Assembly: GCA_963513935.1 (NCBI GenBank)
Contig: OY740768.1
Location: 18,971,177 to 19,035,176, forward strand
Direction: 5' to 3'
Source of the DNA: Aphrophora alni
Taxonomy: Eukaryota; Arthropoda; Insecta; Hemiptera; Aphrophoridae
DNA: 64,000 nt
Positions 34,661-47,160 of this stretch are shown piece after piece. Position 1 is the stretch's first letter. Each line of letters begins with the position of its first letter. The translations under genes were made by a program, and so were the position numbers. Under the pieces are notes generated by a model. It was not told the origin of the DNA, did not search any database, and saw nothing but the letters and a program-made list of their open reading frames with translations.

Positions 34661-35338
34661 CGGGTCTCGTAGTTTTGTATATATTATAAAATCAACACTC
34701 GCTTTGCTCGTGCCAGTGTCTCGCCCCTGTCTGATGTAGTAGCTACGAGTATCAAATTTTCATGGTTGTTAGGATTATAAACTATATTTTTGACAATAAC
34801 TTCGCTATTTGTTGTAGATAAGTTGGTACCACTTCATGCAGAATTGAAATCTGCACATTGTCTATTTCTAGTGTGTTATAAGTTGAATAACACATAAGAT
34901 ATTAACAAAAAACTGTTTAAAATAGCTGCTATTTTGAAATGATTATATTTTTCTGAACTTCAATAGGGTTCTTATAAGAGCACATTACTATACACAATTT
35001 CATGTTCCTATCTTAATTTTTGTGGCCGCTATCGTGTTTACACACAGTCGCCGACATGTCGAAAATAAGTTTTCCGATTTCCCAAGAGGATGAAACGTGA
35101 AGAACCGTGAATAAACGGATGTGACATTTTTGCGTTTATCAAACCTATCCTATACTTCGTAAACTGGGTAAGTAATAACTAAGGATATCACTTGTTAACT
35201 GAAGTGGATCCACATTCTCGAAAGGTCGTGTATTAATATTTCATACCCAAATGACGGTAAATAAATGCCCAATAAATTAAATCAGTTTTTAACAATGGAT
35301 TATTAATAAACAAAGACCAGAGCACTGTGGTGACAATA
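34661..35338. other. AT-rich non-coding stretch
   Basis: No gene or repeat is recognised. Confidence 0.55.
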
Positions 35339-35565
35339 TATACAGATACACTTTCAAAAGTCCCTTACCACACTTGGGAATAAACAAAATAACAAAAAAC
35401 AAAAAAATTTGTCAAATCTTTGTTAAGATTCCCTCTGAAGATGACAACTTTGTTGTTGTAATAGCTATAAGAAATAAACATTTTACTTTTGACAAAATTT
35501 TTTGTTTTTTGTTATTTTGTTTATTCCCAAGTGTGGTAAGGGACTTTTGAAAGTGTATCTGTATA
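35339..35565. mobile_element. 78-bp near-perfect foldback with Penelope-like tail motif in the loop (copy 7)
   Basis: Arms 35,339-35,416 and 35,488-35,565 are inverted copies with one mismatch in 78. The 71-bp loop carries CTCTGAAGATGACAACTTTG then TTGTTGTAATAG, the same tail motif found at the other copies. The high arm identity suggests a recent origin or maintenance. No coding capacity. Confidence 0.75.
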
Positions 35566-36105
35566 ATGGATGATTAGCCAATAACTTTCTAATCAGAAGA
35601 AAAGTATTACGTTACTTTCAAATTAGGAACATCTCAGAAAGATGTATTAATTTTTCTCCAGTCTAGAAAGGACTATTTCTTCCTAAACGTATAGCTGATA
35701 TATTTTTTAATAACATTTTCTAATCAATTAAATTAATTGTTCTCTAGATATAATTTATTTGGAAATTATTTAGGGAGATTTACATTCAGCAGCCAGCAAA
35801 ATACACACATTAAACGATAGACAGACGTGTAAGAAATTGACATGTAGATAGACAAGTAAGCATTTAGTAAGACAAGAAGATATACAGAGATATAGTATGG
35901 TAAATAAATAGTAAATAATCACAAACATACATGCAGAAAGTAAAACAAACGAAGACTTAGATAAGTAGCAAAACATATAAATAGTAGACATACAGAAAAC
36001 AGGAGTGTTGGTTGGTAGGATATATAAATATAATGGATACGCTGATAATCACATCGACAAATAAACATGTAATACAATAATATTTGAAGTGAAAAATATA
36101 CGACC
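35566..36105. other. AT-rich non-coding stretch
   Basis: It has a loose acag/gaca-rich tract at 35,810-36,070 (repeated tagacaga-like words). No gene is seen. Confidence 0.5.
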
Positions 36106-36135
36106 TAGACTGGGAATCGAACCCAGGACCTTTGG
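36106..36135 (-). repeat. tRNA-derived SINE fragment (T-arm/B box)
   Basis: The minus strand reads CCTGGGTTCGATTCCCAG, a perfect 5-bp T stem around a TTCGATT loop, i.e. an intact pol III B box. The upstream sequence GGCCAAAGGT is SINE-like, but an acceptor stem that pairs with the downstream TCTAGGT is absent. A functional tRNA is therefore unlikely. Confidence 0.5.
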
Positions 36136-36265
36136 CCAAATACTTGCAAATATATTCAATACTTGCTAGTAAAAACGTATAAGCGGAAAAATCAAATAAT
36201 TAAAAAATCAAATATGTAATATTTTCATCAATATTATTATATTTGGTGAACCATTGCATAAAAAA

Positions 36266-36450
36266 AAACTAGAACACAAGATCTCACAAAAATTACGTTT
36301 ACTTAATCAAACGCGTTTCAACGACAAAGCTACCATCCTCAGTGATAAATGAGCTACAATAACAAAACTATAACTTTAGTTTTGTTATATATGAGTTATA
36401 TTTTTGTTATTGTAGCCCATGTATCACTGAGGAAGGCGGTTTTAAAAAAA
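36266..36450. mobile_element. Penelope-like tail repeats in inverted pair (copies 8 and 9)
   Basis: At 36,315-36,342 the minus strand reads CTGAGGATGGTAGC...GTTGAAAC. At 36,427-36,445 the plus strand reads CTGAGGAAGGCGGT. The flanks gagctacaataacaaaac and gttattgtagccc are inverted copies, so the two tails face each other across a short AT spacer. The first half is nearly the same as 6,199-6,308. Confidence 0.6.
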
Positions 36451-37559
36451 AATCAAGATGAGGAAAAATATCAGTCAATATTGATGCACATCTGTGGCGA
36501 GTCATTGTCTGGTTCCTCTATTAACAATATTTATGTTATTTTGAATTCCGTCAATTTCTTTTGGTTAAACATAAAAAGTTGAAACTTTTTTCATATCATC
36601 GGAACATAACTGCAAAGTTTCAAATTTATGAGCTTCACTTTCATTCGGCACATCAATTAAACCAAACATTCTCTTTGTGAGACATCCAGTACATATTAAG
36701 CATATAAAAAACCAGGCGAATAGAGAGACAACTAGACATTAAAGTTAAAAATGTATAGACATTAACTTCTTTTTTTTATACAGAAACAGGAGATCATACC
36801 AGGGACATTGTTTGTTGTCGCTAGTGAATACACATGACATAAGGGTTCATGCTTAATTTAAAAATTGACAATATTTCTAACCTACAACAGTTCATATACT
36901 ATCTACAAGAGACATAACATCTTGTAAAATACTCTCATATTGGCTACTTCTTGTTGATTTCTACATTTCTGGAATTTGATTAGAAGGACAAACATACTTT
37001 GTTAACAAACACAGCAAAACGTTTCGACACATCATCGCATGACGTAAGCACGGGAGCTGATAATAGGCTAAAATCCCATGCAAGCATACCCCCGACGCTA
37101 CGTTTCTACTTAACGGTAACTGTAGCTTCATAACCGTGGAAATCCGTAGTCTTGCTTTTCTGGTATTTTTTCCTTTTAAGTTGAACATCTTGTTTTAACC
37201 AGGGAGCTATGGCGTCAACCTGTAACACAATGTGTTATACAATTCATACATCAGTTATTTTTTTATTTAAATTGCCTAAATTTTCAAAATCAAAGGTGAT
37301 GTTTTAGTTAAACGAGATGTAAAATGAATAGATTTTGTGAATTAAGATTGTGAAATGTAGACATGGAATAGAGATTAAACCATAATAAATCCACGAGCAA
37401 AATATGAAAGTGTATGTTTAAATACTTCTAAATAATAATATTTTTTTGTTCACTTGGTCATCTCTACAGCTCGTATAGCTAATGCGGTCATGACATTTTT
37501 CATATACTCTTCCATATGTAGTCTAGATTTGCATTAAGAAAGACTGATGTATTAATTGT
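36451..37559. other. AT-rich stretch with a possible decayed coding patch
   Basis: Near 36,665-36,695 the minus strand has ACTGGATGTCTCACAAAG, a relative of the repeat end seen near 630-655. The minus-strand patch 36,961-37,188 is GC-richer and open, but neither of its frames resembles a known protein. No gene is called. Confidence 0.4.
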
Positions 37560-38200
37560 GACTTTGATTAAGATTAAAAATGCTCATACGAGCCAACTAA
37601 ACCCTTAACAGTCCTGGTTAATAATTCCCTAAACGAGAGTATTCACACTTTATCCAAAACAATTTAAAGGAGCAAAAGTTATACCATTATTTAAAAATGG
37701 CAGCAAAGACAGCTATTGAAGTTTCTAAACAAAATGAATATGATTTCAAAGAACTAATATGGTTTCATAAAAGAAAGATGAACTTTTATATTTTAGATAC
37801 TTATATAAAATTAATTGAATTCATATTTGGAGCCCTAGATGGAAAAGCACAAGCATTAAGTGTTTTCTTAACCTCTCAAAAGGTGATTTACTATGTTGAC
37901 TTTTACTTATTGTTCAACAAGTTAAACATGTATGAGATCAGTGTGTGTACAGTGGTTTCAGTCTTAGATGGCAGATAGGAAAGAAGTGATTCAGATCACA
38001 AATGTATCTGATCCTGTTTGTCTGATGGTGTCCCACAAGGATCTTTTCCGGGAACAGTGTTGTTTATACTGTATACTAATAAGTTATATTTATATCGTAA
38101 TGATAATAATATCTAATGCAATATGTTGATGACAATTATTAGTTTGAAGAGTCTCCAGTACTAAGATTTAAAAATTACAGCCTGCTAATTAAATGCATTC
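37560..38200 (+). pseudogene. LINE reverse transcriptase relic
   Basis: Successive plus frames give NNSLNES, FKGAKVIPLFKNGSK, IEFIFGALDGKAQALSVF, VDFYLLFNKLNMYEI, SDGVPQGSFPGTVLFILYTN and finally MQYVDDNY. GVPQGS...LFILYTN and YVDD are RT motifs B and C of Jockey/CR1-type non-LTR elements. The preceding VIPLFK and LLFNKLNMY blocks are in the expected order. The 93-codon open segment at 37,697-37,978 is only part of it. Several stops and frameshifts show it is dead. No 5' endonuclease or 3' end was located. Confidence 0.75.
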
Positions 38201-41200
38201 TCTTTAATTTAAAGTCTGTCATATACAGTGTCCCAATATAGTGTTGGATGACCATTTAAGTACTTATACAAATTTTAAATGTGTAATTCAAAATTGACTT
38301 AAAGTGAGTGTTTTTAGTTTATTTATTTTTCAAATTTTCTAAGTAGATTTAATTTAAATGTTTTAAGTTATACGGTGTGTTATGTTGGGTCTTGAAATAA
38401 ACTAATTTCTTTTAATAATATTATTTTGTAAATTGTAAATAATTATTGATATGAATTAATTGAATAATTTCTTTTTTGTTAAATTATTATGTGGTGTTTT
38501 TTGATTTTTTAAGTAACTGTATTCAAAAGAAAAATAATTTTATGTTTCCCCAATTTGGAAATAATTTTTAATCACAAATGTGAAACCAAAATTTAATAGA
38601 ATCTTTTAATCATTCACAATAATAAGAAATTGGCCCTCTTAGACCCTTCGTAAAAGTACAAATTGTAAAAATGAAACTTCCTTATTAAGGAAGAGAGCAG
38701 TAAAGGATATTAACATTTTCTATCTAAATATGAAATTCTTATGCAATAATAGAGTCTTATACTATCCATATATTTATTTTTATATTTGCGCCATTTTAAA
38801 AATTAATTTAAACTTTTATCATTGTGCAAGCAACCGAAATAAAAATAAAATATTAAAAAAAATTTAGTGAACAGTTTTAATTTAATTTCTAAACATTATT
38901 CATTATTATACACTATATTTCCCATGAAAAGAAATTGTAATGATTTGTTTTTGTTTTAAAAAGAAAACCCTTTATCGAGATATATGTAATGTTTTGTAAG
39001 AATCTATAGACGTACACGCCATAAGAATTTTTCTTATCACGCCATAATGATAAGAAAACAGATAGTAACAAATAAGTTTGTATTCAGTTGAATAAAGTCT
39101 TAACACAAAAAATAAAAACCATTGGCCTTCTTCCGAAATCACGAGTATAACTTGACCCAGAAAACTTTGTTCCTTGTCAGTTATTTTCGGTTTCACGTGA
39201 TGCAAAGATAATATCAAGACAGAAACTGGATTTTATCTCTTCTTTAAAACACAAAACTCAAATCTTGAATTTATTACTTCCGGTGTTTTTGGACTGAGTC
39301 ACAAGAGAAAGTCAATACATTGGGAAACAATTCAGAACTTCAAAACAAGAAAAACGTTCAGTGACAAAACTCCCACTTTATGTCTTGCACATTTGGCGCC
39401 TGTATATTCGTATTTGTTTTGTTTTTATATTTCTTGTAACGAGATCTGAAGTAATACATTTCAACTATCGTAATTTATATGACTCTTAAAATTGTTTAAT
39501 GTTATTAACAAAAGTTATAAAAATTACGGAAATTAAAATTTCTATTTAGTTGTTAACTTATCATCAATTTTAATGACTCTCATTTTGAAACGGTTTGGGG
39601 CAAAGAATTTAAAACTGTGTAGTATTAATTGAAAAATATAATTATTCTAATTTCAATTTTATGCTTTCTTGTTGACACATTTCCTAATGCGATTGGTGCA
39701 ATGTATATACAGGTTTTTTAATCAGAACTTTACTCTGTAAAATTAATTCAAAAGAAAAAAATATAGTTGAACAATCAAAACTTTGTGTAATTTTATTTTT
39801 TATTTGACGCCTTGAAACCGTTCTATAAGATATTTTAACAGCTTCTTTGTCATTGTATTGTTTGATCTTTTATTTGCGACATTGTCAAGAGTTTTAAGGG
39901 GTTATATTTTAAATTGAGTAACAGGTATACTGGATATAAAACCACCTTCAACTCGCTTATCTTAGTTGATTTTATATAATTCATAGTCCACTAAGAAATT
40001 AAATAAATATCTTGACGGCAAAACCTATTTGTGTAAATTTGTTATAGTTTTTGATAACATTTAAACAAATATATTTAGTTAATTTAAATATAATTGATTA
40101 GGATGTTTCGTAGTTTTTAGGTAAGTCCTTGAAAAGTGGGCAAAATAGTCACCCTCATTCCACACGGTTTCAAAAATGTCTCAATTGTGATATAACCCAA
40201 ATGTAATCTAATTTGTTAAACATTTCATAATGAACAACTTTCATCGATTGATATAATTCTAAATGCGTTGGAAATGAGATAATCTATAAAAAACAAGACA
40301 AGAAACAAAGTTTTTCACTTTGAAAATGAAGTTGCCCCAAAGATACAAATTGTTTTTGGATATCCTGAAATAAACTGTTAAAAAACGTTGTGAAAGATCT
40401 GTAATAAACCCTAGATAGACTATCAGGGAATGTATTAGTACTATATCTAGATTTCTGTAGTCCACAGCCAGCTCTTCTACAGGGTGTCCAAAAAATCTAC
40501 TTTTGTAGACTTAAAAATAGCATTGATATTAATCTAATCTCTTTTTGTGTATTACAGAAAGTAAAATATTTCTATCTACTGTAATTGTCAAATTTTCATA
40601 ATTCACAAATTAAAGAGTACTCTTATTACTGTTTATCAATTTATGTTCCAAATATAATATAATAATTTAATAAGATTTAAAATTTCAGTAGAACCTGACG
40701 AGTATATTGTAATAGTTGTGAAATAATCCGTCTCAATATTAGACTACAGTCCAGTCATTTATAACGGGAGGTAATATTCGAAGAAAATACCACGAGCTGG
40801 TTTTTGTTTGCAACAACTAGTTTGGAAACTGTCTACAAACAGCAAACTGTTGCGAATTCATTTTTTAAATTTTTGACCTGTTATGTTGGTAAAACGTTGT
40901 AAAAAAGTCAGTATAAATAAACGTTAATGAACGAACAGATTCTTGGCACACGTTCTATGTTACAAAGTTTTTTTTAAACATAGTGAATCAACAATTTACA
41001 AATCGAATTAAGCCCTACTTATAACACAAGATTATTATTTTACTAGTCATAACTCATAAAATAGAAAAAAAAAACTGTTTAAGGTATTTGTTTCCAATAA
41101 CTAAACTATTATGGACTACCTCTGGACTACTAGTTTATGGAAAAAAAATTTAATTTAATCTATCCTCGAAGCCAAATATTTGTTTGTTTTATTGCAGTCA

Positions 41201-42472
41201 AGGATTAAGTCACCACTATAATAATATATGAGATTGTGTTCTACGAGTGTTTAATTCACATTAAATCATTAAAATTGAGATGAATTTAAAACAAACTGTA
41301 AGAATAAATCTAGTAGGTTGTATATTCCATTATATTGTTTGGGGATTACGATTAAATGATATTTGTTTTTTTAAAAGTTCATATTAACATTTTAACAAGT
41401 CCTACTGGACTATCATACTTCAAGAAACAATTAATTTAGAATCCCCACAAAAGAGAAGAGGGTGGACTTGCGAGTCCTAGATACCTGAAAATAGTATAGT
41501 GATTCGGACAGTCTAAAGTCTTGAGTTGAGTTCTAGCGACACGTGCGAGGTTAAAAGGCTTTAGGCCTACGTGCCATCTGCCACGTTCTTGTTTTGATAA
41601 ACATGATGATATTCACGTACTTTGTTGAAAATATTGACGGAATTTTTGTTTTAATAATTATGTTGAAATAATGCTCATTTTAATATAGTACTAGATTATT
41701 GTCACACAACAAAGATTGGGCGGAACAAGTTTCTTAGTTAGAAAATATTGAAACCTTTACCGTCATTATTAAGAAAACTCATATTTATTCTTTGTGTTAA
41801 TATTTTTCCTTGTGACAGTTTGGTCATCTGAAAGAGGAAAATGATAACTAAGCGTTTAACACAGATCTGGGAGAACTTGCGGTATTTCAAAGAAGAAGAA
41901 AAAGAAGATATATTACAACAATTTTGAACTCTAAATGGTTATGATTAATTTTGATCAAATATGTTCAATACTCATTTTTAACCAATTAAAATGGACACTT
42001 TGGTCAAGCAAGAGGCTCTATCTAAGTATAAACATAAGTGGTCGGCAATAGTCCAGAAGCCAACATGAGTTTAGAGAGTAAAGGTTCAATATAGGAAAAC
42101 GGTAGAGTTTTGTTTTAATAAGTATTTAAATATTTTGTTTTAAAGTTTCTAAGCAGTCTATGGGTGAAGAAGATTGTTTAATGTTCGTGCAAAATTCATT
42201 AATTTCGTAATTTATATTTTAATATTTATAAAAATACATCGTTATGTTTTAACCATGTAATTAAGACTGAGTAATTAGGCCAACGGTTGTTGACAAAAGG
42301 CCTAACCACGTTATTAATTTAATTAATAACTTCCAAATTACGTTGATCAAGTTGTTGTCAGAAAAAAGTGTTGAGGCTTTTGAGTAATTACCATTTTACG
42401 GTCCTGAAATATAAATGCGGAAGAGGGAGGGGGTTAATAACTTTTATTAATACGCAATGAACTAAAATAGTC
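38201..42472. other. AT-rich non-coding stretch
   Basis: Four kilobases with no supportable gene. Near 40,478 the string ACAGGGTGTCCAAAAAA looks like a dispersed arthropod repeat end. At 41,490-41,575 a segment with GAGTTGAGTTCTAGCGACACG and a possible A-box-like TAGTGATTCGGAC could be a SINE relic. Minus ORFs at 38,972 and 40,259 have no recognisable domain. Confidence 0.5.
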
Positions 42473-42976
42473 TTGAAAATGTTTCCAAATGGATTTGACT
42501 TACATTAAGTTATATATCATTCTATATTAGTAAATTTACTTTAGTTGAAAATGTTTCCAAATGGATTTAACTTACATTTGGTTATATATTATTCTTTATT
42601 AGTGAATTTAAATGGGTTGAAAATGTTTCCAAATGGATTTAACTTACATTTGGTTATATATTATTCTTTATTAGTGAATTTAAATTGGTTGAAAATGTTT
42701 CCAAATGGATTTGACTTACATTTGGTTATATATTATTCTTTATTAGTGAATTTAAATGGGTTGAAAATGTTTCCAAATGGATTTAACTTACATTTGGTTA
42801 TATATTATTCTTTATTAGTGAATTTAAATTGGTTGAAAATGTTTCCAAATGGATTTGACTTACATTTGGTTATATATTATTCTTTATTAGTGAATTTACA
42901 TTGGTTGAAATTTTTTCCAAACGGATTTGACTTACATTAGGTTAGATATCATTCTTTATTAGTGTATTTACTTTGG
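42473..42976. repeat. 72-bp minisatellite, seven units
   Basis: Units begin ttgaaaatgtttccaaatgg and repeat every 72 bp. Neighbouring units differ at fixed positions (aactta/gactta and tgggtt/tggttg), with partly alternating variants. Because 72 is a multiple of three, a 131-codon ORF of 24-residue repeats runs through it (42,545-42,940). The inner copies are the most similar and the outer ones more diverged. Confidence 0.95.
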
Positions 42977-44445
42977 AAGTACAGCCACTCTCATACCAAA
43001 GGTAAGACTATCAAACAATCATAACTATTAACAATGAGTTGGAGTGTTGATTTTAATTCTTATATGTGGATATGAGTTACCAGTCTAAATGTTACAAATT
43101 TACTACCATTTAAAAATATTGCCGACACCTTAGTTTTACTTTAATAATTTTTTCATTAACATCATAAGTTCACAACTCGAAGTAATAGATTTGTTAATAT
43201 TGAAATGACGACTGTTTTAAACATTTTTTGGGGAATAATAGTTCATTTTAACTTCAAAGATACCTTATTGCGTGTAACTTAAAATTCTGTATCAAGTAAT
43301 ACTTAATGTATATTGTACTATAAAAATTAAGACAGTAATAAAACAAGAGTTTTATTTAACATTTCATAATAAAGAAATTTGAACATTACGGCAGTATTTT
43401 GAATTTTTACAGGATTTAAATTGAAATGTTTTGTTAGTATAGACTAAGTTTTATCACCATTGTACTGAAATTGATTATTTATTACATTTAAGTTATCTTA
43501 ATGTATGAAAAAATGTAAAATAAAAATGTAATAATTTATGAAAAAATTGTATATAAGTACAGACGTTAATTTTAAAACTCAAAAAGTCAAAATTAAAAAA
43601 ATCTTTCTTCATACAACACAATTAAAATACTCCAGGAAGAGAATATGGAATATCCCAGGAAAATAGCTTTAACTCTCCGAATTGTTAAGACGTTGAAACC
43701 AATGGTGCATTTATGAATAAAACCGTATTTACAAAATGATCTACCTAAGAGATTCTATACTATGATAAAATGATCAGGCCTTTTAGTATCGCCTGAATGT
43801 ATAAAGTGAATTTATTGTCATAGAATCCTTTTAAAGTATTATAAAATGTTCAATTATTTGTTAAATTTCAATTGATTGATTTACTGTAAACTACTTTAAG
43901 TGTTGTATTAATTAGTAGTTAATAATTTGGTTTTGTTTAGTAACAGTTTTTGTTCCTTGTTATTCATGGGATGGAGATCAAAATGGCTATTCATCTTTAA
44001 ATAATAATAAAAAAAAAATCATATATTTTTTAAAAAATACACACCTAAATGTAAATTTTTCAAAATGAAAAGTCAAAATTAAAAGAATCTTATAACAGTC
44101 CTTCGGACGTCCGGGCTGTGGAAACGACTGCATTTGATTAATTTGTGATTTAATGTTTTTTGTAATGTGACTGGTTTTATAATTGTTAGTGTTTTGTAAA
44201 CGTTATGTCCATAAAAAAAAATAAATAAATAAAATAAAAGTAAAACTTTCTGCAGTTCATATTATTATTTGCTGGATAAAAAAAATGGTACGAATTGTAT
44301 TAAACATTGATACATGATTGTTTTTGATTGTATTATTTTTCCGTTGAACATCGATATATATTCATTAAACAATGTTATGTTACTAATGGAAAGTTACAGT
44401 GTTCTCATTCGTTACATTACGACTGTCTTTAAATGTTACTTTCAG
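42977..44445. other. AT-rich non-coding stretch
   Basis: No gene, RNA or repeat family is recognised. Confidence 0.6.
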
Positions 44446-44655
44446 GAATTTAAAGATATTTGTCGTCTTCTATTTAAAAGGATGATTTCATCATTTAATG
44501 TTTCTCTGAATGACGCAATAGTTAGAACACAAGGCCGGGGATCGTCTTTAGTGAAAAGTATTTTACAATGTTGTCCTACATTTTATCTGGATTCATTATT
44601 AATGAACCACTCTACAACTTTAGATTTAAATCTTGTAACTTATTTGAATAACTGA
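44446..44655 (+). CDS. candidate 3'-terminal coding exon, protein unidentified
   Basis: An acceptor with a pyrimidine tract (gttactttcag) precedes a 210-nt frame that runs to TGA, 69 codons. It begins EFKDICRLLFKRMISSFNVS, contains RTQGRGSSLVKSILQCCPTF and ends LDLNLVTYLNN. Composition is helix-rich and not low complexity, unlike random AT ORFs in the window. The frame also extends upstream to an ATG at 44,314, but that part is AT-driven and probably intron. I cannot assign a family. It could be the last exon of a plus-strand gene or a chance ORF. Confidence 0.35.
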   Translation, partial: EFKDICRLLFKRMISSFNVSLNDAIVRTQGRGSSLVKSILQCCPTFYLDSLLMNHSTTLDLNLVTYLNN

Positions 44656-46839
44656 TGTTTAAAATTTAATAAGAGATGAAATGTCACAATTTGATTATGT
44701 AGTTCTTACCCAGAGATGATATGTTTGTTAAAATTTACGTGGGTAAATTTATTTTAGTATATTGCCTTTTTCATAAATGTGTACTCAACTAAAACAGCTG
44801 TCTGTTTATTTCTTCGAATGTGTGATTTTTGTGTTAGCATGAAAGTGCGTGATCATGTTAACTCAAAAAACATCCAGAAGAAAGTTAGTATGTTTCTTGC
44901 AAGAAAACAAAAGTTGCCTTTTTGTGGATGTGAATAAACTTATCAAATTATATTGAACAAAAAAGCACCATTACTTAACGTCAAATACTTCAATTGTTCT
45001 ATTTGTAGACAGAATGCCTAATTTTCTCTGAACTTTTAAACTTTTGAACAAGGAATAGGGGATAAAAAGGATTTGGACGACATCTATTGCCAAATTAAAC
45101 TGTTAATGTGTTTTTTATATAACTCAATAATATTGAAAAAAATTCTTCCAGAGAGTAAAAATAAAATTTGTTAAAGAATTCCATATAAAATTACATAAAC
45201 TGATTTTATGATTGGACTTTTCAAATATGCATTCGTTCGCGGCAAACAAAATGTCTTGAAATTATAGAATTTTGAGATGCCTTAGAAGAAAATGGACTTT
45301 GTTATAAAAATTTAAAATGATAAAATAAGCTAAAATTAGTTAAATCTACTTAGAAATTTGTAAAAAAAAATTTTTGTACAAACAAATCCTGCCCCTAAAA
45401 AAGAAAAAAAATCAAGTATTGTAGCTGTATGTAATTTAATTTATCTAACAGTTTGTTTCATACATTCATGCAATAAATCCAGTATTCAAAAATATAGATT
45501 TACGTTTGAAAGTTTTGATTCAAAAACCATTTGAGTGCGCTTCTTTTTGGGCATTCGAAATTGGGGTGTATTAAAAATGTGTTCAATTTGACAATTGAAG
45601 CCCAATTCTTGTTTTTCTGCTGTTTAAAAAAAACGAAGAAATTCAACAGTTCAGATACTTTTTTGACACGTAGTATAAACAATTACTAGGGTGTGTTGGG
45701 GTACTTAATAAATCGTTCTTTTTTCGAAGGATCAAAGTATCTAAAATGATGTTTATTGTCGTTCTTTGAGTAACGAGGTTTGAGCAATGCTTGTACAACA
45801 TTCCTTGTGCCTAATTATAACCTAAAAATAGGGTATTAATTGCTGTGTGAGTTAATTTTTGAGAGATTAAATCGTCGTTAGGTAAAATTATTCTGTACAG
45901 TGTTTGAAAACCCTCGTAACGGTTAATACCTCAAACTAGAAAAGACAGTTAACTAAAATATTTCCTGATGTATAAAAATATTTGTTGTCACGTAAAGTTA
46001 TCAGCCTCCAATTAAAAGGTAGTTTTAAGGAGAAAAATTAAAACTTTAAATGTAAACACGCACATAGTGGGACTTTACAAACTAGAGGTTTTTTAATAAC
46101 AAAATTGCGACCGGTCAAATGTCCTAAAAGGCCACCTTATTTAAGTTTTTGTAACTGAAAATAATTAAACAGTATTTTCTTTACTGTATTTTATTGAACT
46201 ATTCACAAAAAATTATAAAAAACGAAAATGAAACTTGATGTAGAGATCAAACAATTTCATGGTACGCTCGCGACTAGTTTTCGACGCGAAGGAAGTAAGT
46301 AAAGATACTAATTTAACATGGGCAACTCTTGATTTATAGGACCAAGTCCCGAAAAGAGCGAGTGAATGGCAATTTTGTTTATTAATGTAGAAAATTTCCA
46401 GTATATTTAGTATTAATCCAATCGATTTAAATTTAAAATAATTTTTTATTCGAAAGTACCAAGTAGGATACAAGCGTAAGTGAGTAGGGACTCGATTTAG
46501 GAAAACAGCAGTTAAAGTTGTGTTCCTGTGATATGTATGAGTGAAATCGTTTGCGTTTTAAAAAAAATGTAGCTTGTAAAATTTCACTAAACTGTAAAAC
46601 ATTAACATGTATTTAATTGATAATTTACATAATTATTGTAATACTGAAACATTAAAAAATATAATTAAAATAACTGTTTTCATTTCTTTAAGCGTATGAT
46701 TAAAATGAAGGAATGACCAAATTTTACTGTGTAAGGTACATGAGTCTGATTTTCTTACAAATAAATAGAATTAATGATTTCATTTAAATAATATTAATAG
46801 TTAAAAGCCTAAAATATAATCAAACATAAATAGACTTAC
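44656..46839. other. AT-rich non-coding stretch
   Basis: No supportable gene. A minus ORF at 46,213-46,473 has a GC-richer core (around 46,255-46,360) but no recognisable domain. If the exon at 46,840 is real, this is intron on the minus strand. Confidence 0.45.
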
Positions 46840-47160
46840 CGTGCCAATGCTAAGTTCTTCTTCTTCAGAAAACAACGGCAATATATTGATGTTATTAACT
46901 TTCAAACACTGCTCCAAATCATTCACTTTCGTTTGTAAATCGTTCAAATTCTTTAAAAGTTTTTTGTTTTCACCGCTCAACGTTTCATAAACGTTTTGCA
47001 AATTACCTATTTTACTTGAAACATCCGTCACCGAAGTTTTCAAAGAATCAGATAAATTGACGTTATCTTTAATTAAAGACAATACCTCGTGTTTATAATC
47101 GCGGAACATATCAAGAAGTATATCTTTAGTGAGATATTCCACTCCTTCTTCACTTCCCAT
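46840..47160 (-). CDS. candidate first coding exon, coiled-coil protein or LINE ORF1-like
   Basis: The minus-strand ATG at 47,160 opens 107 codons ending in phase 0 at a strong donor (CACG then gtaagt). The protein starts MGSEEGVEYLTKDILLDMFR. Residues about 30-88 have heptad-like Leu/Ile spacing (LSDSLKTSV...LQNVYETLSGENKKLLKNL...LQTKVNDLEQ), predicting a coiled coil, followed by an acidic SEEEEL. The context ENKxL...VNDLEQ...NNINI resembles the coiled coil of insect LINE ORF1 proteins. A LINE ORF1 remnant or a gene derived from one is therefore as likely as an ordinary first exon. The sequence beyond the donor does not continue an ORF1 domain. Confidence 0.45.

Noticed and set aside
36106..36135. 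Functional tRNA gene
   Set aside because: Only the T-arm is recognisable. The acceptor and D arms cannot be formed.
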